Below, in pieces: positions 48,040-59,039 of a stretch of DNA of 64,000 nucleotides. Below the pieces are notes generated by a model, which searched no databases, was not told where the DNA came from, and worked only from the letters and a program-made list of their open reading frames with translations. This DNA comes from Eulemur rufifrons. Its lineage: Eukaryota > Chordata > Mammalia > Primates > Lemuridae. The position numbers and the translations under genes were made by a program. Position 1 is the stretch's first letter, and the number at the start of each line of letters is the position of its first letter. Location: contig NC_091006.1 of assembly GCF_041146395.1 (NCBI RefSeq), positions 3,230,001-3,294,000 on the forward strand, in the 5' to 3' direction.

Positions 48040-48175
48040 TGCTGTTATCAGTTGGAAATGAATCAGAGATTAGGAAACGGGGGGCAGGTGGGGCGTTATC
48101 ACCCAGTGCACATGGGTCTCTCCGCTAATCTCTGGCGGCCCCGGGTTCGAGAGGAAGTGCAGTTGCAACACCGAG
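48040..48175. promoter_or_regulatory. Candidate enhancer: GATA, MYB, ETS and C/EBP words
   Basis: TTATCA (48045-48050) overlapping CAGTTG (48049-48054), a second TTATCAC (48096-48102), GAGGAAGTG (48151-48159) and GTTGCAAC (48162-48169) lie in 130 bp of non-repetitive DNA. The motif assignment is established knowledge; function is inference. Confidence 0.3.
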
Positions 48176-48599
48176 CCCTTCTTACCGTCACTGTCATGTC
48201 CGCAGCGAGGCTGTGGAGGACACGGGCAGGAGGCTGGAGAGGAGGCGGAGAGGGCGGAGGGCTGGCCCGAGCCCCCTGCGGGCGTGTGCACAGCCCCGCG
48301 AGCACACACACACACGCGTGCACCTGTGTGCACCCCCTCGCAGTACACACATGCACGCAGAGAGCCTCCTCGGCCCTCGCACACCTCGGCCATCACCACG
48401 CGTGGCACCCCATTCTTCCCCTGCCTTTGCAAGCCCGTGCCTGTCCACGGCTCCCCGTGCCCCGCCACACCCCAGCCACCGTTGCTCCTCCCTGGATGGC
48501 TGCTCTGGCCTTGTCCAGGGCCTCCACAGTCCTCTTAGCAGGTGCAATGGAGGCCACATGGCTGTGTCACTTTCCTAATGTAACCGTCCCACTGTTCTA

Positions 48600-49035
48600 G
48601 GAATAAGCCACCATCGTCACCGTGGCCTCCAGGCCTGTGTGTCCAGCCCCTTCCCCCCCACCCTTCCCGCCATGCTCCTTGGCTGTCTTAGCTCCCGCCA
48701 CCCAGGCAGCCCCGGCCTTTGCACGCCCTCCCTCTGCCGGGAGAACGTCCTCCCCCCGCCCACCACCCCCACCTGGCCGACCCCCGTGCATCAGGCCACT
48801 CGGCTTTGGAGTCATTTCTCCAAAGCGTCCAGGGAACCCAAGTGCCAATCCACATCAGGTCCCTTGTCTCGGGGCTCTGCCCTCAAGGCACGGGGTCCCC
48901 TGTCACCATCATGCCTACACTGTTACAAGTGCAATTCCTGCTTCCTGCCCACCTCCCGCCAGACCGTGGGCAAGATGGGCAGGGACCAGGTCCTCCACTG
49001 TCCGGCCGTTCTGCCAGGGCCTGGCCACACCAGAC
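48600..49035 (+). repeat. L2-like remnant
   Basis: CCCCGGCCTTTGCACGCCCT, CTGCCGGGAGAACGTCCTCC and the later GGGCAAGATGGGCAGGGACC follow L2 3' order; strongly diverged. Confidence 0.55.
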
Positions 49036-49216
49036 AGTGGCTGCCTGAACAGATATGTATATGTCACCCAGAGGTGCGTGCCCAGGCCCAGGCGCACACA
49101 CACAAACACGCAAACGCACCCTCAGCACCCTCCGATGATGCACAGACACTGACGTTGACGGACACTCAGCCTCACCAACGTGAGCATGTGAACCAAAGTG
49201 CCAGAGAAGCACATCA

Positions 49217-49552
<336 letters not shown>

Positions 49553-50239
49553 TGAGACACACACGTGCCCCCTGTTTTCTACATACACTCTAGGCCCATT
49601 GCATCTCATTGGTGGGTGTGGGACCCCAAACCTGCACCCCCAGTGAGATCCCCCCATCCGTGTGGGCCTCCTGGATGCTGCTGCCCTGGCTTTGGCTTAG
49701 GGGACCATTCCTAGGTGACAGGCCCCCCAGGCAGGCTTCTCTGGGCCCCAGCGTGGTCCTGCAGTGTTACTACTTCCAAGTGGCTTTCACACCAACGTGT
49801 AACATCATGTCTGATACCGGCCAGTACCACAGTTAGCATAGGAAGCACAGTATGAATCACCTCTGACGTGGCTTCGTAAAGAAAAATTCCAGCTCAGAGA
49901 AAGGCTGGGAAGGGCTGACATGAAGCTACAGCTTGGTATTTTTTTCAGGAACGTTTTGCTTTTGGAACAACCACTAAAGTTAATTCAGGTCAGGGTTTCT
50001 CTCTCAGGCCGCAGGAAGCTCCAGCTGGCGACGGGCAGCGGGGCCTGGGAGAGGGCAGCCCTTCGGGGCAGGGCCCAGAGGCCAGGGGCACAGAGGGTCC
50101 TCACCTGGCTTCGTGTGGGGGGCGGGGCGGGGCAGGGCAGGACGGGAGGAGCCAGAGGGGGGCTGCAGGACAGCCCGCAGGGAGAGTGCTGCGGGAACGG
50201 GGAGTGGGCTTGAGGCTTAGCGGCCACTCGTCCAGAACA

Positions 50240-50620
50240 GCTATGGGCGGCTTCTGTCTCTCTCACGTGGCTTTAACCATCGCTTGCCGTGCAGCTGAGA
50301 AAAGCAACAGTCCCTCCTCCCGGCGTGCTCACCTCCGAGCCTCTGCACAAGCCGAGAGAGCCTGCCTTCCTGCTGTGACCCGCCCCGGCCCAGAGAGAAC
50401 TAATGTCACGTGTGCTGTGCACCCAACGTGGTGGGGCCACACCAGGTGATGCCTCTGTGACCTTCTTTTGTACAAACAGAGGGACGTTTCCATGGTAACC
50501 CTCCTTCCGACCCTCCATCAGCCGACGCCATCTTCCCCCCGCAAGGGGGGCCCAGAATTCTCCCTCTGCGGTGGCCCCGGTAGGTTCCCGGTCGCTCTCT
50601 CGTGATTTCCAGCTTTCTTA
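50240..50620. promoter_or_regulatory. Candidate regulatory element with palindromic RFX site and YY1 site
   Basis: Non-repetitive block with GTTTCCATGGTAAC at 50486-50499 (X-box/RFX palindrome form), GCCATCTT at 50527-50534 (YY1 core), TGCGGT at 50567-50572 (RUNX core) and a CACGTG-type E-box near 50266. The arrangement resembles a promoter or insulator more than random DNA, but no transcript is recognised. Confidence 0.4.
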
Positions 50621-50835
50621 GTAAGGCTCGGGCCTCACCCCTTCTCCAAGGCACCCAAGGGAGCCGGGTGCTGGAGGCAGGCACAGGAGGGGGTCTGCAG
50701 CACCTGAGGGTCCGGGCACTTGGGGTTTTCTTGTCCCTCGGGGGGCTGGCAGCTGGCCTGGCTAATCTCGGATGGAAATACTGAATACTCCTCGGCTGGT
50801 GTGAGAAACACGAGAACAGAGCTGGGAAAATCGGC

Positions 50836-50880
50836 CGTTTTTGTGGTTTGGGGGTTTGATGCAAGTTTCACAACTGATCT
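50836..50880. promoter_or_regulatory. Candidate myeloid-type cluster: RUNX, C/EBP-ATF, MYB
   Basis: TGTGGTTT (50842-50849), TGATGCAA (50857-50864) and CAACTG (50871-50876) lie within 35 bp. These are the core words for RUNX, C/EBP-ATF composite and MYB. Such words occur by chance; spacing and context are the only added support. Confidence 0.3.
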
Positions 50881-50999
50881 CCCAAGAACACGGTCCGGTC
50901 AGACGCGCTCCCCGGCCAGGGGCCGCTTCCCTGCTGACTGCGGCGCTGACCGCCGGCCTGCGGGCCCGGCAGGGGCTGCGCTCACCTGCCCCACCCTGC

Positions 51000-52795
51000 T
51001 CCCCGCTTTCCTTCTTTGGGGGAGCCTTGAGAGGCTGAGAAGATGGAGCCATCTGGGGGTTCTCGTGGTTTCCCCCTCATCCTTCAGCCTGGGGAAGGTT
51101 GACCAGCTGGCAGCCCTTGCTTCCATCCTGGAAAGCTTGCTCAGATGCCTCTGGGGTAGCTGTACCCTGAAAAACCTTCATTTTGGGGGACAAAGAAGGG
51201 AGTCTGTTGGTGCCATAACCTTGGGCTGGGCCTGACTAGCGGGAAGTCCTGGAGGGACGAGCGCTGGGGGCTCAGCGAGAGAGGAGGGACCCCAGGAGGC
51301 ACACACCTTGCACACCCGGCCCACCCTGGGTCCCCAGAGCTGCTCCCCCTGCAGACAGCTGTGCCGGGGAGGGGGTCCTCAGGACCCAGCCCTGCCCCCC
51401 GAGTGGCCTGGCCCCCCGGCCTGTCCTTCCACCCTGGGAAGTCCCAAGCAGTCTCGGGCCAGCTGGGGCAGAACTGAAATTGGTGACATGTGCCTCTCCG
51501 GCCCCTGGCTCCCGCCCACTCACCCCCAGAGTCTTCCTGCAGGAGCCCCCAAGCCCAGGGAGGAAGAGCAGGCAGACGCTCGCCGCGAGTGGGAGCTGCT
51601 TGCGTGCCTTCCGCACCCGGCCCGGCCCCGCCCGGCCTGTGAGCTGGCAGCCTCCCCATGTCCGGTGGCGGGTGCAGCATTCCGGGCCTCAACGTCCCTC
51701 TCTTCAGGGACACGACAGGCTGGGGCCCCAGCGCGTTTCTCAGACACTCCATCTCTCATCCCACGTGGCGGGAGGGGGCTCAGGCACCAGCTGGGGACAT
51801 TCCTGGCCGAGGACAGAGCGAGGCAGTGGGGCCTGTGGGACGAAGTCTGGCCTCTGTTGAGGGGCAGGCAGTCCTGAGTGCAGTTACCAAGTGAGGGTGG
51901 GGGCTGGGGACCCCCAGGTCCTGCAGGGCCGCTGGGCAAACAGCCTGGGATGCCAACATCCAACAGGCGGCCACACAGCCGCCCCGCCAGGAAGCTGGAA
52001 ATGGCGGGTCGAGGAGAGTCCAGCCAGCCCTGCAGAGAGTCCTACAGGGCAGCACTCGGGGGACAGGGAGAGGGGCGTGGCCAGACACAGACACGCCGGT
52101 GGGCAAGAAGCTTCGGTGGGCAGGAAGGTTCGAGCAGACCCACGGAGCCCTCCCGGTGAGAACCAGCTAAGCCTGGACAATTGAACACACCTGGGGGACG
52201 GTTAGCCGGCGTCTGAGTCTGCCCTTCAGGTGGGCAGAGCTGGGCCCAGATAAAGCCCACAGCATGGCGCTGGGCAGAGATGCCAGATGCGGCCGCTGGT
52301 GTGGGGCCCAGGAAGGCTGGGGTGTTTGGGGTGCATCTGCTGTGCGCCTGTGTCCCCCTTCCCGTTCCCTATCCATACACCCCCTCCCAGCTTCCTGTTT
52401 CTGTTTTGGGGCCGCAGGAACTTCCTCTTCTCATCACGGATCAAAATGGCTTCTTGGTCTCAGCTGGAGGCCCAGTGCGGGCTTGTCACCCCAGCCCAAG
52501 GGACATCCACAGGGGAAGGGGCTCTGAGCCGGGGGGTTGGTGGCATCTGCTGAAGAGTGAGCTGTCTCCCTGCCCAAGGAGGCTCCCCCCCACCCCCTCG
52601 GAGGGAGCCTCCAGTGTGAGCACCTGCCCAAGGCCACGGTGGGCCTGGGTCCTGCTGGAGTGACCTTGAGCAGTCACTGTGTCCCCTTCCTGCCTCACAG
52701 AGGGGACCCAAAGGACCGCGTGCCCTCCCCTTCTTCCTGCTTCCTCCCAAGTGCACTGGCACGTGGCACAGGCACAGGCATTCGTGGCCTGCACC
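51000..52795. other. Intergenic GC-rich DNA, nothing recognised
   Basis: 1.8 kb of unique-looking sequence without recognised repeat, exon or RNA. Open frames are unremarkable for the GC content. Confidence 0.55.
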
Positions 52796-52809
52796 ATGTC
52801 AGCCTGCGT

Positions 52810-52865
52810 GTGTGTCATACACAGACACACACACACAGACACACACACACACACACACACACACC
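52810..52865 (+). repeat. (CA)n microsatellite
   Basis: ACAGACACACACACACAGAC leading to a pure (CA) run that ends ACACCC at about 52865. Confidence 0.92.
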
Positions 52866-53520
52866 CTGAGGCTGTGGATGCCTGGCTGCCCCACCCTGGG
52901 AGCAGAGCTGCAGCTTCCTGGACGCCGAGGCCGCAGAGGCCTTGCCTGGCCTGGGGAATGCAGGCCTCGGTGAGTGTGTGTGTTTGTGAGTGTGGGATTG
53001 TGTGGGTTCTGCATACGTGTGTGAGTGTGTGTCTCTCTGGGCAAGTGTGCATCTGTGCACGTCTGGGAGGGCACCGTCTGTCTCCTCCCGGCCCCAGCCG
53101 GCCCCCTTCTCCCACCCTCCCCCAGCAGAGCTCTTCCCTCAATAAAGCTGAGTCGAGCCGAGGCAGGTTCCTGGGCCCTCAGGGGGCACCAGGTGAGGGC
53201 GTGGGGGGCAGGTGTGGCCCAGGGAGGGCACACGGGGCAGTTCTCAAGCTGCCACCTCGGTGGCAACTTTGATCCGCTGGAGTCGTGATGCCCATAGGAG
53301 GGGCAGCCCCAGCATGGCCCGAGCACCCTGGGCGCCCCGAGTGGAGTGTGGGGGTGCAGGCAGGAGGGCTGCTGAGAGCAAATCCCTGGCCCCCCTTTCT
53401 GCTCGTCCAGCCGGCCTGGGATGGAGCTGGGGAACCGGATGCTTCCTCCCAGGGGCTGGGGCCTGGGTCAAGGTCAGGACAGTGCCTGGGAAACCCCTGC
53501 CACCCGCTGATGCTGCTGTC

Positions 53521-53645
53521 CAGGACTTACTGAGCGCCCACTGCGTGCGACCAGACTTACTGAGTGCCCACTGCGCGTGACCAGACTTTCTGAGCGCCCA
53601 CTGTTGGCGACCAGACTTACTGAGCACCCACTACGTGCCGGGCAC
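53521..53645 (+). repeat. 30-bp minisatellite, four units, derived from an L2/MIR-type 3' end
   Basis: Four copies of a 30-bp unit AGACTTACTGAGTGCCCACT plus GCGCGTGACC. The last runs into ACTACGTGCCGGGCACTTGG, the conserved L2/MIR phrase that follows TTACTGAGC in those elements, so the unit was copied out of the fossil. Confidence 0.85.
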
Positions 53646-53919
53646 TTGGCACCGACGGCCTCTGTTCCTGCCAGCGACTGTTACTGTCACTTACGGTGAG
53701 TACCAGGTGGCCAGTGGTCAGGAGGTTGTGGACCCAGGACCCAAAGCCCAGTGGCTACACTGCAGGGACACATGCCTGACTCTGGGCCCGTCTGCCTCCC
53801 TCCCCAGGGTCTGCCTCCCAAGGAGACAGCGTGGGGAACCCACAAAGCCTGGGGTCACCTGGTCCCAGCACCTGGCATGGGGTTGAGCTCATGCCCCCAT
53901 TAGCACCGAGGAGAGGTGC

Positions 53920-54075
53920 TGAAACAAACACTCCAACTGTTTACACCAAGGTCTTGGGGCCATGATTAAGCCTCCCCTAACCAGCCCTTATCAGCCAGGT
54001 ATCTTGAGCAGCCTCCGAAGGGGAAACATCCTGGAGCATCTAAGGAAGGAAAGTTGGACAGGTTTGAAGACTTTT
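53920..54075. promoter_or_regulatory. Candidate enhancer: MYB, FOX, two GATA, ETS
   Basis: CAACTG (53934-53939) overlaps TGTTTAC (53938-53944). CTTATCAG (53987-53994) and TATCTT (54000-54005) are GATA words, and AAGGAAGGAAAG near 54043 is ETS-like. It lies about 35 kb beyond the SLC7A10 start. In human the +42-kb CEBPA enhancer lies at roughly that distance, so this is a positional candidate; identity is not shown. Confidence 0.35.
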
Positions 54076-54469
54076 TAAAGAATAGGCTTTTGTTGCCAGC
54101 TCTGCGCCTGTGGCAGCCTGCCTTGCCTCTGGACCGGCGGCTGCCTGGGGCCAGGGGCAGGACCAGACGGCCCCAGCCCTGGCACCCCCACCCTGCTGGG
54201 CTGAGTCCCCAGCTCCCCCCAGCACCAGCTGGCCCCTCCGATTCTGGCTGCACTGCCGGCTGTGGGCAGGGCCCCAGGAGCGGGTCCTGAGGGTGCCCCC
54301 TCCCCTGCCCTCGGTGCCCCGCCTCACCCTGCCAGATGCTGGCATTTGCTGTTGGCGGGCACCAGTGCCAGCTGGAGCCAAGCCGGGTGGGGCTGGTGAT
54401 GAAGGGTGACTTCTAATTGCCCAAAGCCCCCATTACCTGGCCCCCCCTCCAGGTTTTGGCCTGACACTC

Positions 54470-54720
54470 CCTCAGCCTCTGCGCCTTGCTGAAGCCGTTC
54501 CCTCCACCCACAACGCTTCCCCTGGCAAATTTCGACTTATATTTTAAGACCTCGCTTGGGCATCACTCTCTCTGTGGGCCGTCTGTGCATTCTGGTCAGG
54601 TTCCCTGTCCCTCCTCTGTGCCCCTCCGTGCCCCGGCTGCGTGTCCCTCAAGGGCAGGACTTGGGTATGAGGCACAGAGTAAGGAAGTGCTCAGTCCCTA
54701 TTTGCTGGCGTTAAGGAAGC
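54470..54720 (+). repeat. L2-like remnant
   Basis: CTTCCCCTGGCAAATTTCGA, TTTTAAGACCTCGCTTGGGC, then CTCAAGGGCAGGACTTGGGT and GGAAGTGCTCAGTCCCTATT follow L2 3' order. Confidence 0.6.
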
Positions 54721-55779
54721 GTGAGCAGGGGACGGCCATGTCACCCCACTGCAGACAGTAAACCCGGAGTCCTCACTGCCATTCTCCGAGGGTAGTGGCG
54801 TTCGCCCTGCAGCACTCAGGGGACACAGCTCGGGAGGAGAGGTGACTTGCCCACGGCCAGGTGGATGGTGGGTGGAAGGTCTAGGGCAGAGGGTAGCACA
54901 CACGCTCTGGAAAGTGCCGTGGTTACCACGGCAGTTATTCAACCTCCATTGCAGGCAAAGTCAGCCATAGACAGTGAGTGAACGAACATGGTCGTGTTCC
55001 AATAAAACTTTATTCATGGACACTGAAATGTGAATTTCATATCATTTTCATGTGTCATGAGATATTCTTCCTCTTTAAACTGTTTCCGACCTGGGCAGCA
55101 GGCCAGATTTGGCTGGGGGCTGCAGTTGGCTAAGCCCTGGTGCAGGGTGAGAACCGGGTACGCCTTCTCCCAGCCCGCTCGGCCCTCAGTAAGGGCCCCG
55201 GTGGCTGCACGGAGCCAGGGAAGCAGACTCGTGCTACCGCAAACGTGGTGCAGGTTCGAAAATGAAGGGAGCAAACAGATGAGTGAACTAACTGGCCTAC
55301 TGTCTAACAAACTAGCCAGTTAACTAACCTTGTCTCCTAGGTTCAGAGCTTCCCCTTTCCCATCTCTGGGTTTCTTCAGACCTGGCCGAGCCCTTGTCCT
55401 CTGACCTAGCCCGTGGACCCCGGCCAGGCCTGGCATCAGCCCCTCAGTCTGCCCAGGGTGGTGAGAACCTCGGGAGAAGACCACTGAGTGCCCGGAAGCT
55501 GCGAATGGCCACTCATGACTGAGAAGGGACCTGGCTGTGCCCTGGGCACGGGGAGGGATCGTTCAGGCAGACAGAGGAGACGTTCCAAGCAGTGGAACGT
55601 CCTAGACACAGGGGCAGAGGCAGGAGCTTGGCAGAGTGCGGGGCCCCATAAATCCAGGAGACCCGATACAGGGCTAGGAGCAGCCAGGGCAGAGCCTAAC
55701 CCGGCAGAAGCAAAGGGGGTGGGACTGCCTGTGTGGCCTGGGCTGGGAGGACCCCAAGAGGCCCCACATTCCCCTCATT

Positions 55780-56200
55780 AGTCTGCCCCAGGCCTGGCAC
55801 ATGGCCGTTCCTATTTCAGACTCATGTGTTTGGGTTTGGCATTGTCCTCTCTTGGTCATTCAGTCACTCAACAAACACTGGTAGACCTCCAACGACCCGC
55901 CAGACAGGCCCCTTCCAGGCTGAGAATGAGACAGACTTGGTCCTTGCCCTTATGGAGCTGGCAATCCAGGAGGGCCTGCCAGGGGAGGTGGCAGAAGAAC
56001 CAAAGAGAACCTCCAGGAGGAAAAGGGCCAGCCCAGTGAAGACCCAGAGGGAGCTCAGGCAAAGTCCCAGAGGCAAGAGCAGCTGCCTGAGGGACAGAAT
56101 GGAGGTGTGGGGAGGGCGGCCAGGCCACGCAGGACCTTGCGGGATGCAGGGGCGGCAGCAGGTATAAGGGCCTGGCAAGGCTTTGGGGGCCGGGCCAGGA
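55780..56200. repeat. L2-like remnant
   Basis: CATTCAGTCACTCAACAAAC, GAGACAGACTTGGTCCTTGC, CCTTATGGAGCTGGCAATCC and the later GGCCACGCAGGACCTTGCGG resemble the L2 sequence around its conserved CAACAAA block. Confidence 0.6.
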
Positions 56201-57004
56201 ACACGGTCTGCCTGACGTTTGCAAAGATCCCTGGCCGCTGTGTGAGGAGCCGGGGGTGGCATGGGAGGCTGCCCGCTGTGGCAGGAGCCGGGGTCCTGCT
56301 GTGGTGGGCAGGTGCTGAGGGCTGGGCCTCCTGCCGGAGCAGGCAGGGAAGGCTGGGCAGGACGTGGGTGGTGGGCAGGCCCCGAGACTGCTGCTCTTGG
56401 CCTGGCTCTGGCGTTGGCTTGGCGTGCGGCCATGGGGAGCCATGTGTGGGCATGTCCTGCTGCTGCCAGCCCGCCGCCCCAGAGACGGGAGCCACGGCAG
56501 CCTGGCTCACCTGGCCCAGCTCACACGCGGTGGACGCAAGCCAGGAGGAAGAGGCAGGTCGCAGGGTGGCAGGGGCCTACTGGGCCCTGCAGCCAGCCTA
56601 GAGGACAGAGGGCTCCCGAGCCAGGCCTTCATCCAGCTGCCGAGGAGCGGCCAGCCGTGAGCCAGACACGGCCCCAGGTTCCAGGGTCCACGTTTCCAGG
56701 GGGAAACACGCATGGACGTCTGGGCCAGGGCCAACCCTGAGACGGGGGCCCCTCCCACGGCAGGGTCCTGGGCCCCCTCCAGCCCCAGCCCAGTCCGGGC
56801 CAGGCTCGGAGGGGTGTCCAATGCTGCCTCTCCTCCAGTGGTGCCAGGACACCAAAGACAGAACCTGGGGTGAGGTTCAAGCGCTCAGTCCTGCTCTGAC
56901 TTCTTGGGGGAGCCAGAGGGTAGGCTCTTGGGGGCTGTGTGGCTGGTGTCCTCAAGGGAGGCCAGCAAACACGTGGGGCCACCGGGCAGGAAAGCAGAGC
57001 AGAG

Positions 57005-57345
57005 TGCGTGTGTGGGCGGGTTTGTGTGTGTGTCTCCGTGTGTACACGAGTCTCTGTGTGTGTTTGTGGGGGGGGGGGCATGGCTTACGCAGGCCTGGGC
57101 TTCATGAAGGTGTCTGGGAGCAAGAAGGCCTGTGTGTGTGTGTCTGTGTGTGCGCCTGTGTGACTCGAAGTATATGCACGTGTGTGCACTCTTGGTCTGC
57201 CTGTGTGTCTGCCCAGGTGTGTGCACACCTGAGAGAGTGCGTGTGTGATCAGGAGTGTCTGTGTGTACACACTCGACTACAAGCGAATGTGATCGAGTTT
57301 CTGTGTGCACACGTGTGTGTGTTTCTGTGCGTGTGGGAGGACGCA
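57005..57345 (+). repeat. Degenerate TG-rich tract
   Basis: About 340 bp rich in TGTGTGTG runs separated by CTCTGTG, TGCAC and ACACG words, with a G-run of about 10 at 57067. It is the mirror of the CA-rich tract at 32.7 kb. Confidence 0.8.
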
Positions 57346-57854
57346 GCTCTCTCTGGCCTGCGCTGCTGGGTCTGTGTTCCTGCTCCGCCACCCTCCTCTC
57401 AGCAGGTGTTGACTCAGGGAGGGACAGGCGGTCGGTTCAGGATTTCCTCGTCAGGCAGAAGTGCTGCCTTGGGAAGGGGACAGTTGTGTCCTGAAGTGGA
57501 TGCTGAAGGCCTGGACCGTGCAGAGCTCCGTGGTGCGGCGCCCAAGGCTGAGAGGCCACGCGCCTGCCTCGGCTGGGCTTTCACGGGGGGTCCCAGAAAG
57601 CCTTTGCTCCCAAGGTGGCCTGCAGGACACGCCCTGAGGCCTTTCCTGATGCTCCCCAACCAGCCGCACAGGTGAGGGGGGGGGGCTCTGGACCTGGACA
57701 CCCCTTTTACTACTGCGGAGGCAGGGACAGCACCCCCAGATTACTCCATGAGCACGGGGGAGAGGGGCACACAAACGCCCCCCAGGCGCTGGCTGCCCCA
57801 GGTCCCTTCCCCACCAGGCAGCTTTACCCCTTCACCAGCTGTATCCCCCTAAGG

Positions 57855-58035
57855 AGTAATAAATTAAAGTGAAACTCCTCGAGGCTAATGGTCTATTAAA
57901 TTAAGGGTAGGTGAAAGTCCCCGGGGGGCTCTGCCACGCAGGGGGACTGTCCGGGTGGGGGGCAGGAGCATTGACCTCCCTGGAAGCTCATGATAGATGC
58001 AGAGTCCTGGGCGACTCGGACCTGCTGAGTCAACA
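57855..58035. promoter_or_regulatory. Candidate element: homeodomain-rich AT block and MARE
   Basis: TAATAAATTAAAGTGAAAC and GGTCTATTAAATTAAGGG at 57859-57908 form an A/T-rich island with several TAAT/ATTA cores. TGCTGAGTCAACA at 58023-58035 differs by one base from the palindromic T-MARE (MAF/NFE2). The rest is unique sequence. Confidence 0.3.
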
Positions 58036-58825
58036 TGTGCACTGTAACAAGGTCCCCCAGCCACCACTGTCACCTGGGGCCCAGGGATAGCAGCCACTTG
58101 CTGTGCATTTGGCGAGGTGGGAGGGCAGGAGGGGTGGGGCTGACTCTGGACAGGGCGGGCGGCCAGCACTGCCACCAGATCCTTGCCGCCCAGCCTGGCG
58201 GTGAGAGCCTAATCTTCAGGACAGAGCAGGGATTTGTGGCCTAAAAGCTGCTAATGAGCTGCAGCTCCAATGTCATCGTGGCTCCTGGGAGAGGGAAGAC
58301 CTCCGGGGCGTGGGCAGCCGCCCGTCCTGGCTGCTGCGGGAGGCGGAGGGGGTGCCCGGAGCTCAGCTGGAGCGGGGCCAGCGCATGCAGCGGCCCCCAG
58401 GGAGGTCCCCAGGGAACCTGTAGACCAAGATGCCCCGAGCACGGGCCTGGGATGCTGCCCCTGCAGGTGCCACCCCAGCCCTGCACGCTGCCACCAAACC
58501 TGCCCCTGCCAGTGACACAGGCATCTCCTGCGGCCTCCACCCACCAGGACCCTCCTGTCGCCACTGCCACTGCTGCCCTACCCCCACCCTGCCCGTGTGA
58601 CATCCCAGAAGCTGGGCTGCAGGAGACCCCTGTCCTGCTTGTCTTGGTGCCCTCAGGGTCCTGGCATAGGCCTGCCCCGAGTTTGGGGGCTGTGAGTCCC
58701 CAGGGGCTGCAGAGCCGGCGCCTTCTGAAGCACTCCAGGGCCCCCCTTGTGCAGAGTGGCAGTGGGGGGCGGTGCCTGGGCTCGGGCTCTGGCCCACAAC
58801 ACACTGGGCAGCCACCAGCCGGGCC

Positions 58826-58879
58826 GTTAATAATCAACCAAGGGCCTGGGCCTTGACCTCGCGGGCCTGCGAGTAAACA
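58826..58879. promoter_or_regulatory. Candidate element: HNF1, nuclear-receptor half-site, FOX
   Basis: GTTAATAATCAAC (58826-58838) matches the HNF1 palindrome at all but one position. TTGACCT (58853-58859) is a nuclear-receptor half-site and GTAAACA (58873-58879) is a FOX site. The three in 54 bp suggest a hepatic or epithelial element near CEBPA, a liver-expressed gene. Confidence 0.4.
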
Positions 58880-59039
58880 GGCCTTGCTGGCCAAGCGTCC
58901 GCAGCCTGCTGGAGCCGCTGGGCCCCTCGCAGCCTCGCCGCCCCTTGACCTCTCCTGCCCTCGTGGTCCCAGCCTCCCTCCCCCATCTCGGCACCCTGGG
59001 CCCTGAGGAGCCACCGAGGGCTCTGGATGTGGGATGACG

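Noticed and set aside
48138..48156. GGGTTCGAGAGG as a tRNA T-loop
   Set aside because: No A-box at the right distance and no cloverleaf can be drawn around it.
53141..53146. AATAAA followed by a plausible CACCAG/GTGAGG splice donor
   Set aside because: The two signals are in the wrong order for one exon end and no transcript structure is visible around them.
58241..59014. 257-codon minus-strand open frame
   Set aside because: Composition-driven, and it crosses the candidate HNF1/FOX element; no protein family recognised.
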